A stretch of DNA of 33,742 bases from Bacillota bacterium (lineage in GTDB: Bacteria; Bacillota; Sulfobacillia; Sulfobacillales; Sulfobacillaceae): the NCBI GenBank assembly GCA_021821465.1, contig JAKACM010000046.1, positions 1 to 33,742 of the forward strand. The letters are read 5' to 3'. Below the pieces are notes generated by a model. The model searched no databases. It had not been told where the DNA came from and worked only from the letters and a program-made list of their open reading frames with translations. Shown piece by piece: positions 25,461 through 33,614 of the stretch; within the stretch, counting starts at the first letter, position 1; each line of letters begins with the position of its first letter. Position numbers and translations under genes: made by a program.

Positions 25461-27434
25461 ATGGATTTCACAACTCCGTTTTTGAATCATCATGACGTGG
25501 AGGACATACCGCAATGGACATGGCGTTCCCTGTTTCGGGACACCATGTTGGTGCGTGTGGCCACCGGGTTATTTATCGGGCAGGCGGTGATCTTAATCCG
25601 CTTGAGCACTATTCTTTATACACATTTTGATCTGACGAAAGACTTTATGGAATTTTACCAGGCGTGGTTTTTGATTGCCCATGGACAATTGAATCCGTAT
25701 CTTACGTCGGTGCATGGGTACTTTTGGCAAAATCACTTGGAATGGATCATGTGGCCCTTAGCCTTACTGTATTTTATTTACCCGCACGGTATAACGCTAT
25801 TGATCGTGCAGGATGTGGCCACCGTAGCGACCGAGGCGGTGGCTTTCGGCATGATTCGGGATATTGTGAAGAGGCAGCCGGAACCGAAACGACAATCTCT
25901 GGGATGGATCGCGTGGCTCGGTCTATTGCTCTTGGTGTTGAATCCCTGGGTCTATGCGGCCAATATTTTTGATTTTCATTTCCACACGTTGGAGGCATTC
26001 TTTGTGACGGCCGCTGTCTGGCAATTCTATCGCAAGCATGTGCTATGGGGATATATGTTTGCGGGACTGTGTTTTATCACCAGCGACGTGTCGGTGACGT
26101 ACTTAGTCGCCGTAGGCGTTCTTCTTGTACTTTGGCGCCAATGGCGTGAAGGAATCGTGGTCGGCTTGCTGGGATTATTAGGATTTATTGGGGAACAACA
26201 TCTTTTTTATCACGGCCTCGGGGGTGTCGGCTTTTCCTGGTCGGGCGGTGCAGGTGCGTTGCCTCCGCATAGCATAACAAGATGGGCGTCTTCTCTCTGG
26301 TCGCTGGGTCCATGGTCTCGGACAGGGTGGGAATTATTCTGGTCACAGCGCCTAAACTGGTACGCAAATATCGCACCATCGGGGTTTATTGGGATTTTTT
26401 CTCCCATTGGTTTGTGTGTGCCAGGATTAGTGCTCTTCGAAGCAAGCTTGGGTGGCGTCCAGTTTTTTCAACCCGGGTGGGCTGTCGCCTCTGCTTACGC
26501 CTTGCTTGCGGTGGGCACGGTTGCCGTTTTGGTGGGGATGGCGCAGAAATCCCCTGCCTTGAGTCGAATGGTGGGAGCGCTTGTTCTGGCCAATCTTCTT
26601 GGTTGGTTTGTTGTAGGTATCGGAGGACTGCGGTTTCGGACGGCGTTGCTGACGGTTGATGCGAGCAAAACCTTGCAGCATCTGCGGCAGACCATTTCGG
26701 CAGGGGCTGAAGTGGTGGCCTCTCAAGCCGTCATTGGGCGCTTTGCAGCCCGCCAAAATGTCCATACGTTTGGGTCGACGATCCCCATCGAGAGCAAAAC
26801 GCTCGAATTTATTGTCTTGCCTTATCAGGGCATTCAACAAACCTTTCCCGCTGAAGAATTGACGCGCATCGCTTATCTGGCAGACCATTTGCACGCCCAA
26901 CTGGTGACGGACCAGGGCGGTGTCTGGGCCTTTCGGTGGAAAGCGCCTAGCACCATGCGTAGTATCTCCATTCCTAACGCCGTGCAGGTGTTGCCGGCAT
27001 GGCCTCTGAAAACAGCCGTAGGACGCCGGATTTTGTCGGGATCGGCGACACACTGGCATCTGGCCGCAGACGGGTCAAGGGCGGGTGATGTCATGGAGGG
27101 AGCCTATTGGCCGCTGGATCGAGGAACGTACCAAGCCTACGTGTCCTTGCAAAGCAACGGTCTCATTCAGGTGGGCGTGTGGAATGACCGAATTCATGAA
27201 TGGTTGGCACGCAAGACCTTTGTCGCGACGCACGGTCGGAACACCTTGCGGGTTGCCTTTAGGGTGGCTCACACATTTTCGCATCATCGTACTGCGGGAA
27301 CGGGGCCGTTTCATTATCAATCCGTCCCCTCGACATTAAAAGTCCCGAACAATATTGAGGTGCGAGTGTGGACGCCTGGGCACGAAGCCGTATCGGTCTA
27401 TCGCGTTGGTATCACTAAGACCGGTTACGGCTAG
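25461..27434 (+). CDS. DUF2079 membrane protein with extra C-terminal beta domain (second paralogue)
   Basis: A 657-residue paralogue of the preceding protein, alike throughout, including the extra C-terminal module (about 540-657, IQVGVWNDRIHEWLARKTF ... NNIEVRVWTPGHEA). The D-x5-Q motif is kept (D61, Q67) but the residues around it differ (DFMEFYQAWF instead of DYGIFEQAFW), which may mean a different substrate. FDFHFHTLEA is present. AAGGAG lies 8 bases before the ATG, an ideal ribosome site. The genes are close enough to be one transcript. Tandem duplication followed by divergence around the putative active-site loop is the simplest history. The likely action is on lipid-linked sugars or surface glycan outside the membrane; this is inference. 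Confidence 0.85.
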   Translation: MDFTTPFLNHHDVEDIPQWTWRSLFRDTMLVRVATGLFIGQAVILIRLSTILYTHFDLTKDFMEFYQAWFLIAHGQLNPYLTSVHGYFWQNHLEWIMWPLALLYFIYPHGITLLIVQDVATVATEAVAFGMIRDIVKRQPEPKRQSLGWIAWLGLLLLVLNPWVYAANIFDFHFHTLEAFFVTAAVWQFYRKHVLWGYMFAGLCFITSDVSVTYLVAVGVLLVLWRQWREGIVVGLLGLLGFIGEQHLFYHGLGGVGFSWSGGAGALPPHSITRWASSLWSLGPWSRTGWELFWSQRLNWYANIAPSGFIGIFSPIGLCVPGLVLFEASLGGVQFFQPGWAVASAYALLAVGTVAVLVGMAQKSPALSRMVGALVLANLLGWFVVGIGGLRFRTALLTVDASKTLQHLRQTISAGAEVVASQAVIGRFAARQNVHTFGSTIPIESKTLEFIVLPYQGIQQTFPAEELTRIAYLADHLHAQLVTDQGGVWAFRWKAPSTMRSISIPNAVQVLPAWPLKTAVGRRILSGSATHWHLAADGSRAGDVMEGAYWPLDRGTYQAYVSLQSNGLIQVGVWNDRIHEWLARKTFVATHGRNTLRVAFRVAHTFSHHRTAGTGPFHYQSVPSTLKVPNNIEVRVWTPGHEAVSVYRVGITKTGYG

Positions 27435-27536
27435 AACTCTTCATGACAAGTCGGATTTTTTCAGTGGATCAGTGGATGAAAAACGAATGGCAAAATCGAT
27501 GCAGAACCCGCGGAGCGGAGAAAGGAACGGGAAGAG

Positions 27537-28571
27537 ATGTCCGAATGGATGATCAGTGTAGTCATTCCGGTATTTAATGAAGAAGCCATTATTCGCCACA
27601 CCTACGCACGACTGAAAACGGTGATGCACCCCTGGATACACGAGTTGATATTTGTTGACGATGGGTCGAACGATCACTCGGGAGAGTATTTGGCAACTTT
27701 GTCGGCGCAGGATCCGGCCGTGAAGGTGGTGATATTGTCGCGGAATTTTGGCCATCAACTGGCGGTGAGTGCCGGTTTGCGTTATGCGTCAGGGGATGCG
27801 GTGGTCTTGATCGATGCGGATTTACAGGATCCACCGGAAGTGATCACGCGTTTTGTCGCGATGTGGGAGCAGGGTTATGACGTGGTCTATGGGGTGCGCG
27901 CCCAGAGAGAGGGAGAATCCTGGGGGAAGCGGGTTACTGCGCATTTGTTTTATCGCTTTCTACGCCAATTGAGTGATGTGCCGATTCCGGCCGATGTGGG
28001 CGACTTTCGCCTCATGTCCCGCCGTGTCGTCGATGTTTTAAACAGTATGCCGGAGGCCCATCGGTTTATCCGGGGGATGGCGTCCTGGGCAGGGTTTCGG
28101 CAAATTGGCATTGCTTACGTGCGCGAACCCAGGACAGCGGGCACGAGCAAGTATCCCTGGCACAAAATGTGGCGATTCTCCCTGGACGCCGTGACGAGTT
28201 TCTCCGTAGAACCCTTAAGGTGGGTGAGACGGGGGGCGCTGGCCGTGTCTGCTGTGGCTTTTTTGGCTAGCCTCTGGCTGATTCGACAAAAACTAATGTT
28301 TCCCCATAGTTTGGTTCTGGGATGGACGTCCGTGATGGTGACGCTGCTGTGGTTAGGAGCGTTGCAACTGGGTGCCTTGGGGATTTTTGGCGAGTATCTG
28401 GCCCGGGTTGTGGAACAAGGCCGCCAGCGGCCTTTGTATGTGGTGGCCGAGACCCGGAATCTGGGGGAGGAGGATTCGGGAACGACCGCTTTCTCGGGAG
28501 TCCATAATGAGAGGGAACGAGGTGAGCACCATGGCCAGGCCGTGGATTTCCATCGCCATACCCTCCTTTAA
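27537..28571 (+). CDS. GtrB/DPM-type family 2 glycosyltransferase with two C-terminal helices
   Basis: A 344-residue protein with an N-terminal GT-A domain (ISVVIPVFNEE, 6-16; VDDGSND, 40-46; the metal-binding and acceptor motif DADLQDPPE, 93-101) and two C-terminal transmembrane helices (ALAVSAVAFLASLWLI and TSVMVTLLWLGALQLGALGIF). This is the layout of GtrB/ArnC/YkoT-type enzymes, which transfer a sugar from a nucleotide donor to undecaprenyl phosphate on the cytosolic face, giving the lipid-linked sugar used by GT-C enzymes outside. That fits the two DUF2079 genes just upstream. GGGAAG precedes the ATG. Its last 41 bases overlap the next glycosyltransferase gene, which implies translational coupling. 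The sugar is unknown, possibly glucose or sulfoquinovose. Confidence 0.9.
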   Translation: MSEWMISVVIPVFNEEAIIRHTYARLKTVMHPWIHELIFVDDGSNDHSGEYLATLSAQDPAVKVVILSRNFGHQLAVSAGLRYASGDAVVLIDADLQDPPEVITRFVAMWEQGYDVVYGVRAQREGESWGKRVTAHLFYRFLRQLSDVPIPADVGDFRLMSRRVVDVLNSMPEAHRFIRGMASWAGFRQIGIAYVREPRTAGTSKYPWHKMWRFSLDAVTSFSVEPLRWVRRGALAVSAVAFLASLWLIRQKLMFPHSLVLGWTSVMVTLLWLGALQLGALGIFGEYLARVVEQGRQRPLYVVAETRNLGEEDSGTTAFSGVHNERERGEHHGQAVDFHRHTLL

Positions 28572-29487
28572 CCGGGCGGAGTTGTTGTTGCGGGCAGTGG
28601 GATCCGTCCAGGCTCAGACCGACCCCAACTGGGAACTCTTTATCATCGATGACCAATCCACGGATAGTGCGTGGAATGTGGCGCAAATGCTAACAAACCA
28701 GGACGAACGGATTCAGTGCGAACGAAATGCGCATAACCGAGGGTTGGCAGGGAATTTTTCTTATGCCGCCACTAAGGGTCAGGCTCCCTATGTGCTGTTA
28801 TTAGCCGCTGATGACCAATTGGCTCCTGATTTTCTCGAACGTATGCGAAAGACCGGTATGCAGAGGGGTGGTTTGGGTCTGCTATGTGGACGCCGGGTCC
28901 TGTTCTATCCCCGGACAAAGCGGAGGGTTCCCTATGCCATCCCGTTGGAGGGTCAGTATGCGCCGGGATCCACCGTGGCCCGCGCCTTGGCCAATGGCAA
29001 TTTATACGGATTGTACTCATCGGTGGTGATGCGGCGAGAAGCTTTGAGAGCCGTGGGAGGCATTGCTTCCGACAATCCCTGGGCAGGAGATTATGAAGCC
29101 TTTGCGCGTATTGCGGCCCGTGAACCCATCTGGTTTGAACCCCAAGCCATTGTCTACCAGCATGTGGATCAGAGCACACAAACCTCGCATTTTTTACGCA
29201 GTGGTCAATTGGTATCTTATGAAATGATGACACTGAGCCGCTTGCTCGCCGATCCGGCGGTGAGCCGACATCTGTCTCCCAATGATGTGCGCAATGCCTG
29301 GCGGCGGATTCACGCTTTGGAATGGAGTGTGACCCTCTATCGGTGGCTTCATGGGCAATGGCAGCGCGCACCGTCCCCATCGTCGATAGGAGGAAGCACT
29401 CACGCTGTTATCCCATCCTGTTCTATGGGAGAAATAGCGGGCACAACGCTCCGGCTCATTTATCAACGCTGGCGCTTGACCTATTGA
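28531..29487 (+). CDS. Family 2 glycosyltransferase
   Basis: A 318-residue cytosolic glycosyltransferase of the WcaA/rhamnosyl-transferase kind: opening strand ISIAIPSFNR (6-15), DDQSTD (40-45) and AADDQL (92-97) in the place of the metal-binding DxD, followed by a large acceptor-binding half (YSSVVMRREALRAVGG, EYEAFARIA-like region). No membrane helix is seen. Open frame extends 5' into the preceding gene, but the ATG at 28531 with GAGGTG about 6 to 8 bases upstream is the best start, giving a 41-base overlap with that gene. Transfers a sugar to a glycan or lipid-linked acceptor; specificity cannot be told. After the stop there is a short, weak hairpin but no clear terminator. Confidence 0.85.
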   Translation: MARPWISIAIPSFNRAELLLRAVGSVQAQTDPNWELFIIDDQSTDSAWNVAQMLTNQDERIQCERNAHNRGLAGNFSYAATKGQAPYVLLLAADDQLAPDFLERMRKTGMQRGGLGLLCGRRVLFYPRTKRRVPYAIPLEGQYAPGSTVARALANGNLYGLYSSVVMRREALRAVGGIASDNPWAGDYEAFARIAAREPIWFEPQAIVYQHVDQSTQTSHFLRSGQLVSYEMMTLSRLLADPAVSRHLSPNDVRNAWRRIHALEWSVTLYRWLHGQWQRAPSPSSIGGSTHAVIPSCSMGEIAGTTLRLIYQRWRLTY

Positions 29488-29724
29488 TATGCACGAACCC
29501 CTTGGTGCACGATCTCAATAGGCACGGACTATGGTGGATGAAAACCTGGAAGAAAGGAAAAGGTTTCTTTGATTATTATGAGACAACGTTGTAGTGTCTA
29601 TTTGTGCAATTTTTGTGGTGCTACCCTAGCATGACGAGATCAGTAAGGACTGGAAAACTTGTGTGTTAGGGTGATAAAGCATTCGAATGTAGTGTAAATA
29701 CTAATTGACGTAGGGGGACAACGC

Positions 29725-30894
29725 GTGAGAATCTTGATTTTGGGCGGAGACGGCTACTTGGGGTGGCCCACCGCGATGTATTTGTCGTCGAGAGGGCATG
29801 AGGTGGCGGTGGCCGATAATTTTGTCCGTCGCCAATATGATTATGAATTGGGTGCCGAAAGTCTCGTGCCCATTGCGTCTTTGCAACACCGGGTGAAAAC
29901 GTGGCGCGATGTCACCGGGCGCAAAATGAACGTCTATGTCGGTGATTTGACCGATGCGGGGTTTGTGTATCGGATGCTCGAGAATTTTGCCCCCGAGACC
30001 ATTGTTCATTATGCGGAACAACGCTCGGCACCGTATTCCATGATTGATCGCGAGCATGCCGTCTACACGCAGGTAAATAATGTGGCGGGCACGCTCAATG
30101 TGCTCTATGCGATGGCGGATCTGAATCCGGCCATGCATTTGATTAAGCTGGGCTCCATGGGGGAATACGGCACGCCGAATATTGACATTGAAGAAGGCTT
30201 TTTGGAGGTGGAACACCGGGACCGCCGCGACGTGCTGCCCTACCCTAAACAGCCCGGTTCGTTCTATCATTTATCCAAAGTGCATGACAGCCATAACATC
30301 CTCTTTGCCTGCAAGAACTTCGGACTGCGGTCCACGGATTTAAACCAAGGCATTGTCTATGGCGTGGAAACCGAACAAACGGTGTTGCATCCGGATCTGG
30401 CGACCCGATTGGATTATGACGGAATCTTCGGCACGGTGTTGAACCGGTTTTGTATCGAAGCCGTCTTAGGCCATCCCCTCACGGTCTATGGGGTGGGAGA
30501 ACAGATCCGCGGGTTGTTGGATATTCGGGACACGGTGCGCTGCATTGAAATTGCGGCGGAAAATCCGCCGGAACCGGGAGAATATCGGGTATTCAATCAA
30601 TTTACCGAAGAATTTTCGATTAAGCAGTTAGCGGAATTAGTCGCCCACACCTACCCGGGAGCAGCCCACGTGGAATTGCTGGAAGACCCCCGCACCGAGG
30701 CCTTGACTCACTATTACAAAGCGCGCAACACCAAATTGGTGGATTTGGGCTTAATCCCCCACTTATTGTCGGATACCCTGATTCAGTCGCTATTCGAGGT
30801 GATTGAGACCCACAAAGATCAGGTCAACTGGGACGTGATTCGCACCGTCGTGAATTGGCGGCGGACTCGGAACCCTCTGTACGATAACGAATAA
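29725..30894 (+). CDS. sqdB: UDP-sulfoquinovose synthase (SqdB/SQD1 type)
   Basis: A 389-residue, NAD-binding extended short-chain dehydrogenase. It converts UDP-glucose and sulfite into UDP-sulfoquinovose, using a bound NAD cofactor. The sequence shows the nucleotide-binding GGDGYLG (7-13), QRSAPYSM (99-106), KLGSMGEYGTPN (141-152), the catalytic YHLSK (Y181, K185), DLNQGIVYG, and DYDGIFGTVLNRFC then LLDIRDTVRCIE. These are the specific landmarks of SqdB/SQD1/Agl3 rather than of general epimerases. One difference is Ser144 where the plant enzyme has Thr. GTG is the start, with AGGGGG 7 bases upstream. No sulfolipid synthase (SqdX/SqdD) lies beside it. Its neighbours are surface-glycan genes, so the sugar probably enters a surface glycan, as reported for Agl3 of Sulfolobus. 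Confidence 0.93.
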   Translation: MRILILGGDGYLGWPTAMYLSSRGHEVAVADNFVRRQYDYELGAESLVPIASLQHRVKTWRDVTGRKMNVYVGDLTDAGFVYRMLENFAPETIVHYAEQRSAPYSMIDREHAVYTQVNNVAGTLNVLYAMADLNPAMHLIKLGSMGEYGTPNIDIEEGFLEVEHRDRRDVLPYPKQPGSFYHLSKVHDSHNILFACKNFGLRSTDLNQGIVYGVETEQTVLHPDLATRLDYDGIFGTVLNRFCIEAVLGHPLTVYGVGEQIRGLLDIRDTVRCIEIAAENPPEPGEYRVFNQFTEEFSIKQLAELVAHTYPGAAHVELLEDPRTEALTHYYKARNTKLVDLGLIPHLLSDTLIQSLFEVIETHKDQVNWDVIRTVVNWRRTRNPLYDNE

Positions 30895-31319
30895 GAACAC
30901 AGACAGGGGAGATGCGGTCTCTTTGTTCCAGCCGTTGCGGGAAGGATCTATAATGCGCGAATGTACTTTAGGGATGTGTTGTCTATCAATATCATCTGTT
31001 GAACGACTCTCGAAGAACGGAAACTGGTCTTTAGCTACTCTGAGCATGAACGTGAATGGCCGTACGCTAGGATACATGGAGGAATGGCCAGCTGGCTATT
31101 CGTACCGTCGTTTTCTACGCACTTGTGGGACTCGGGTATGAATTTGGGAGCACTATGCACCGAGAGAGATAAACTATATCAGCCCTTAAATCACGATTTA
31201 CGTCTCACTTCGACTGCCGAAAAGTGTATGAAACATAGCCTACCCGGCGTGAGATTCTGTAAACTAAAGCGGTAAGTACGTACAACAACTTTTGCGTGAG
31301 CATCAGAGGAGTCATTTAT
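30895..31319. other. Intergenic region before the flippase gene
   Basis: About 425 bases without a supported gene. The open frame at 30923-31141 (RLSKNGNWSLATLSMNVNG...) has no ribosome site and no recognisable family; it could be a decayed gene end. A partial dyad (GAACA...TGTTC, about 30895-30928) lies just past the sqdB stop without a T-run. The region marks a change to more A+T-rich DNA. AGAGGAG at about 31304-31310 is the ribosome site of the flippase. Confidence 0.4.
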
Positions 31320-32657
31320 TTGGCCATTAAGAAATATCCAGTAATGGGTCAAATCCGGCAAGTTGCATATATGACCTTTGTTATTCAGATTGGGTCAGCT
31401 GTGTTTGGCCTTGTTACAAGTGTACTACTCACACATTGGTTCGGCCCGAAACAATTTGGCATCTATAGTTATGTACTGGCCATAACCGGTATTGCGGGAG
31501 TTATGGGTGGGTTAGGGTTTTCAACCTTGTTGCTTCGGCAGACCGCAACTTGGAAACTTACGGCGAATTGGAAGTCTGTTAAAGGACTCCTTCTTCATAG
31601 TGCTATCTTAACTTTAACCGCCAGTAGTGTACTTGGCTTCCTTATATGGATAATCGGATTAAGGTTAGGACATTTCCACCAGAACTCGGGGTTTAAGAAA
31701 GATTTGTTGTTGGCTATAATATTAATGGTTTTAACCGTCGAGAGTGGGTTAATAACAAGCGCACTACAAGGTCTAAACAAAGTCGTTGCCAGTTTGATTC
31801 CCAGTAGTTTAGGGGTTCCATTATTCCTTCTAATTTTTGTATCATGGATACATTGGTCGAGTGGTTTAATCAGTATTTCAACTGTTCTAGATTGCCAGAT
31901 AGGACTAACGCTTATATTGACTATTGTTCAAGCTGCTCAGTTTTTTAGGGCAGTTCCTCGCGAATTTTTTAGTACTTTCATCCGGATTCGATTTCCCGCC
32001 TGGCTCTATAATGCTGCACCCTTTCTTGTCAACGGTATGTTTACGACTATCAACTTACGCGCAGATATCTTTCTTTTGGGAGTAATGAAGGGTCCGGCAG
32101 CGGCGGGTATATACACGGCAGCGACACGTGGTGCACTGTTGTTAGTGTTGGCTCTGAGTGCGATAGTTACAGCGAGCCAACCAACTCTGGCAACCCTTTA
32201 TGCACAAGGGGAAATCGCGCATCTTAAGCAAGTGCTAACGATGACCTCACGGTTAGCTCTTCTAATATCCTTGATCGGCTGCACAATTCTTATAGTACTC
32301 AGGCGGGTGCTTTTGGGCCTGCTTTTTGGCCCGGCTTTTACCTATGGGGCTACTGCTCTAGTGATTCTAAGTGTGGCACGGGTAATTAACGCAAGCACCG
32401 GGAGCCTGGCACCGTTTTTAGCAATGACCAATCAAGCCAAGATTCTATCCATATCTTTGGGAACTGAAGCCATTCTAAATGTGGCTTTGAATTACTTGTT
32501 AATTCCGATTATGGGACTCAATGGGTCAGCGATAGCTACAGGGGGAAGTATGGCGCTCATGAATATTGTCCTAGCATCTTGGGTTTATCGCTATAGGGGT
32601 TACGATGTGAGTTTTTTGGGATTGCGTCACAGAGACAAGGAAAGGGTGGAGAGATGA
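31320..32657 (+). CDS. Polysaccharide/lipid-linked oligosaccharide flippase (Wzx/MOP family)
   Basis: A membrane protein of about 445 residues with a dozen or so transmembrane helices, recognisable as the polysaccharide-biosynthesis (Wzx, MOP/MATE superfamily) type: an N-terminal basic start, a first helix pair with FVIQIGSAVFGLVTSVLLTHWFGPKQFGIYSYVLA-like WFGPxxFGIYSY spacing, and a C-terminal half with LNVALNYLLIPIMGLNGSAIATGGSM. It would turn lipid-linked glycan from the cytosolic to the outer face of the membrane. AGAGGAG lies 8-9 bases before a TTG at 31320, which is the better start; a GTG at 31296 is in frame but before that ribosome site. The ribosome site of the next gene sits at its 3' end. 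The DNA looks more A+T-rich than that of the genes to the left. Confidence 0.88.
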   Translation: MAIKKYPVMGQIRQVAYMTFVIQIGSAVFGLVTSVLLTHWFGPKQFGIYSYVLAITGIAGVMGGLGFSTLLLRQTATWKLTANWKSVKGLLLHSAILTLTASSVLGFLIWIIGLRLGHFHQNSGFKKDLLLAIILMVLTVESGLITSALQGLNKVVASLIPSSLGVPLFLLIFVSWIHWSSGLISISTVLDCQIGLTLILTIVQAAQFFRAVPREFFSTFIRIRFPAWLYNAAPFLVNGMFTTINLRADIFLLGVMKGPAAAGIYTAATRGALLLVLALSAIVTASQPTLATLYAQGEIAHLKQVLTMTSRLALLISLIGCTILIVLRRVLLGLLFGPAFTYGATALVILSVARVINASTGSLAPFLAMTNQAKILSISLGTEAILNVALNYLLIPIMGLNGSAIATGGSMALMNIVLASWVYRYRGYDVSFLGLRHRDKERVER

Positions 32658-32660
32658 AAA

Positions 32661-33581
32661 TTGCCTAAGGTTAGCGTAGTGGTGCCAACACATAATCGAG
32701 CCCATGTTCTCGTTCGGGCCATTGAGAGTATACTTAACCAAACCTTTCGAGATTTTGAATTGATCATAGTGGATGATGGGTCAACGGATGACACCTTGCA
32801 AGTTCTAGCGTCATATAGTTCTGCCGGAATCAAAGTTATCACACTGAAACATAATGCTGGAGCATGTCGAGCTAGAAACATCGGGATTCAGGCGGCTGAG
32901 GGGGAATTCATTGCATTTCAAGACAGTGATGATGAATGGTTACCAGAGAAGTTAAGCGTTCAACTGAATCTGATGGAAGCAACGCCGTCTATCCAGCGAC
33001 CCATCGGCGCGAGTTATACAGGATTTATCAGCAAAACAGAGGAATATTGTCCGCCACATGTGGATGAGATGCAGGTTAGGGGCAACATATACCCGCAGTT
33101 ACTTAAGGGTAACATAGTAGGCACCCCGACCCTACTAATTCGCCGGAATATTCTCAACGAAGTGGGACTATTTGACGAAACGCTTACGTGGTTAGAGGAC
33201 TGGGATATAGCTTTGAGGATTGCGCGTCGTTATGATTTCCAGTTCGCAGATGAGCCACTAGTGATTAGTCATTGGTCTCCAGGTGGAGTAAATAGTCGTA
33301 AGGATTTTCGATCTTTTTATCAGATCCTTTCGAAACATCTTGACGGATTTGCGGCTTGCTGCCCTCGGATTGGGGCAAACCAATTTTTGCTGGCTGGAGA
33401 CGAGTTAATGAAAAGTGGTTATGCAAGCATGGGGAAGCATGCATTGCAGTCTGCTATGCGATTATCTTTCAACCCTTATGTCGTTCTGGCATGGTTGGGG
33501 GCCCAACTTGGTAGTGATATCTACCGAAAACTCCGCAAGCTGTCGGTTGTATTCGGTATCTCCGAAGAACAAGGTAGATAA
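32661..33581 (+). CDS. Family 2 glycosyltransferase (TTG start)
   Basis: A 306-residue soluble GT-A glycosyltransferase: opening strand VSVVVPTHNRA (4-14), VDDGSTD (37-43), DSDDEW (88-93) as the metal-binding DxD, and the acceptor half with TPTLLIRRNILNEVGLFDE and EDWDIALRIARRYDF. The ED near 195 (LEDWD) is the catalytic-base position of this group. It starts with TTG, eight bases after GGAGAG, in the 3' end of the flippase gene; an ATG just before reads into a stop after four codons. Usually adds a sugar to a lipid-linked glycan. It is the last gene before the right-hand repeat; its closing bases lie about 30 from it. Confidence 0.88.
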   Translation: MPKVSVVVPTHNRAHVLVRAIESILNQTFRDFELIIVDDGSTDDTLQVLASYSSAGIKVITLKHNAGACRARNIGIQAAEGEFIAFQDSDDEWLPEKLSVQLNLMEATPSIQRPIGASYTGFISKTEEYCPPHVDEMQVRGNIYPQLLKGNIVGTPTLLIRRNILNEVGLFDETLTWLEDWDIALRIARRYDFQFADEPLVISHWSPGGVNSRKDFRSFYQILSKHLDGFAACCPRIGANQFLLAGDELMKSGYASMGKHALQSAMRLSFNPYVVLAWLGAQLGSDIYRKLRKLSVVFGISEEQGR

Positions 33582-33614
33582 TTCTCAGATGCGTCCCAGT
33601 ATCAGCGATACTAC

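Noticed and set aside
26427..27059. Minus-strand open frame of 210 codons
   Set aside because: It lies wholly inside the DUF2079 gene on the other strand, has no ribosome site and has the basic, Pro/Arg-rich composition of an antisense shadow.
28772..29380. Minus-strand open frame of 202 codons
   Set aside because: Antisense to the well-supported glycosyltransferase at 28531-29487; no family and no start signal.
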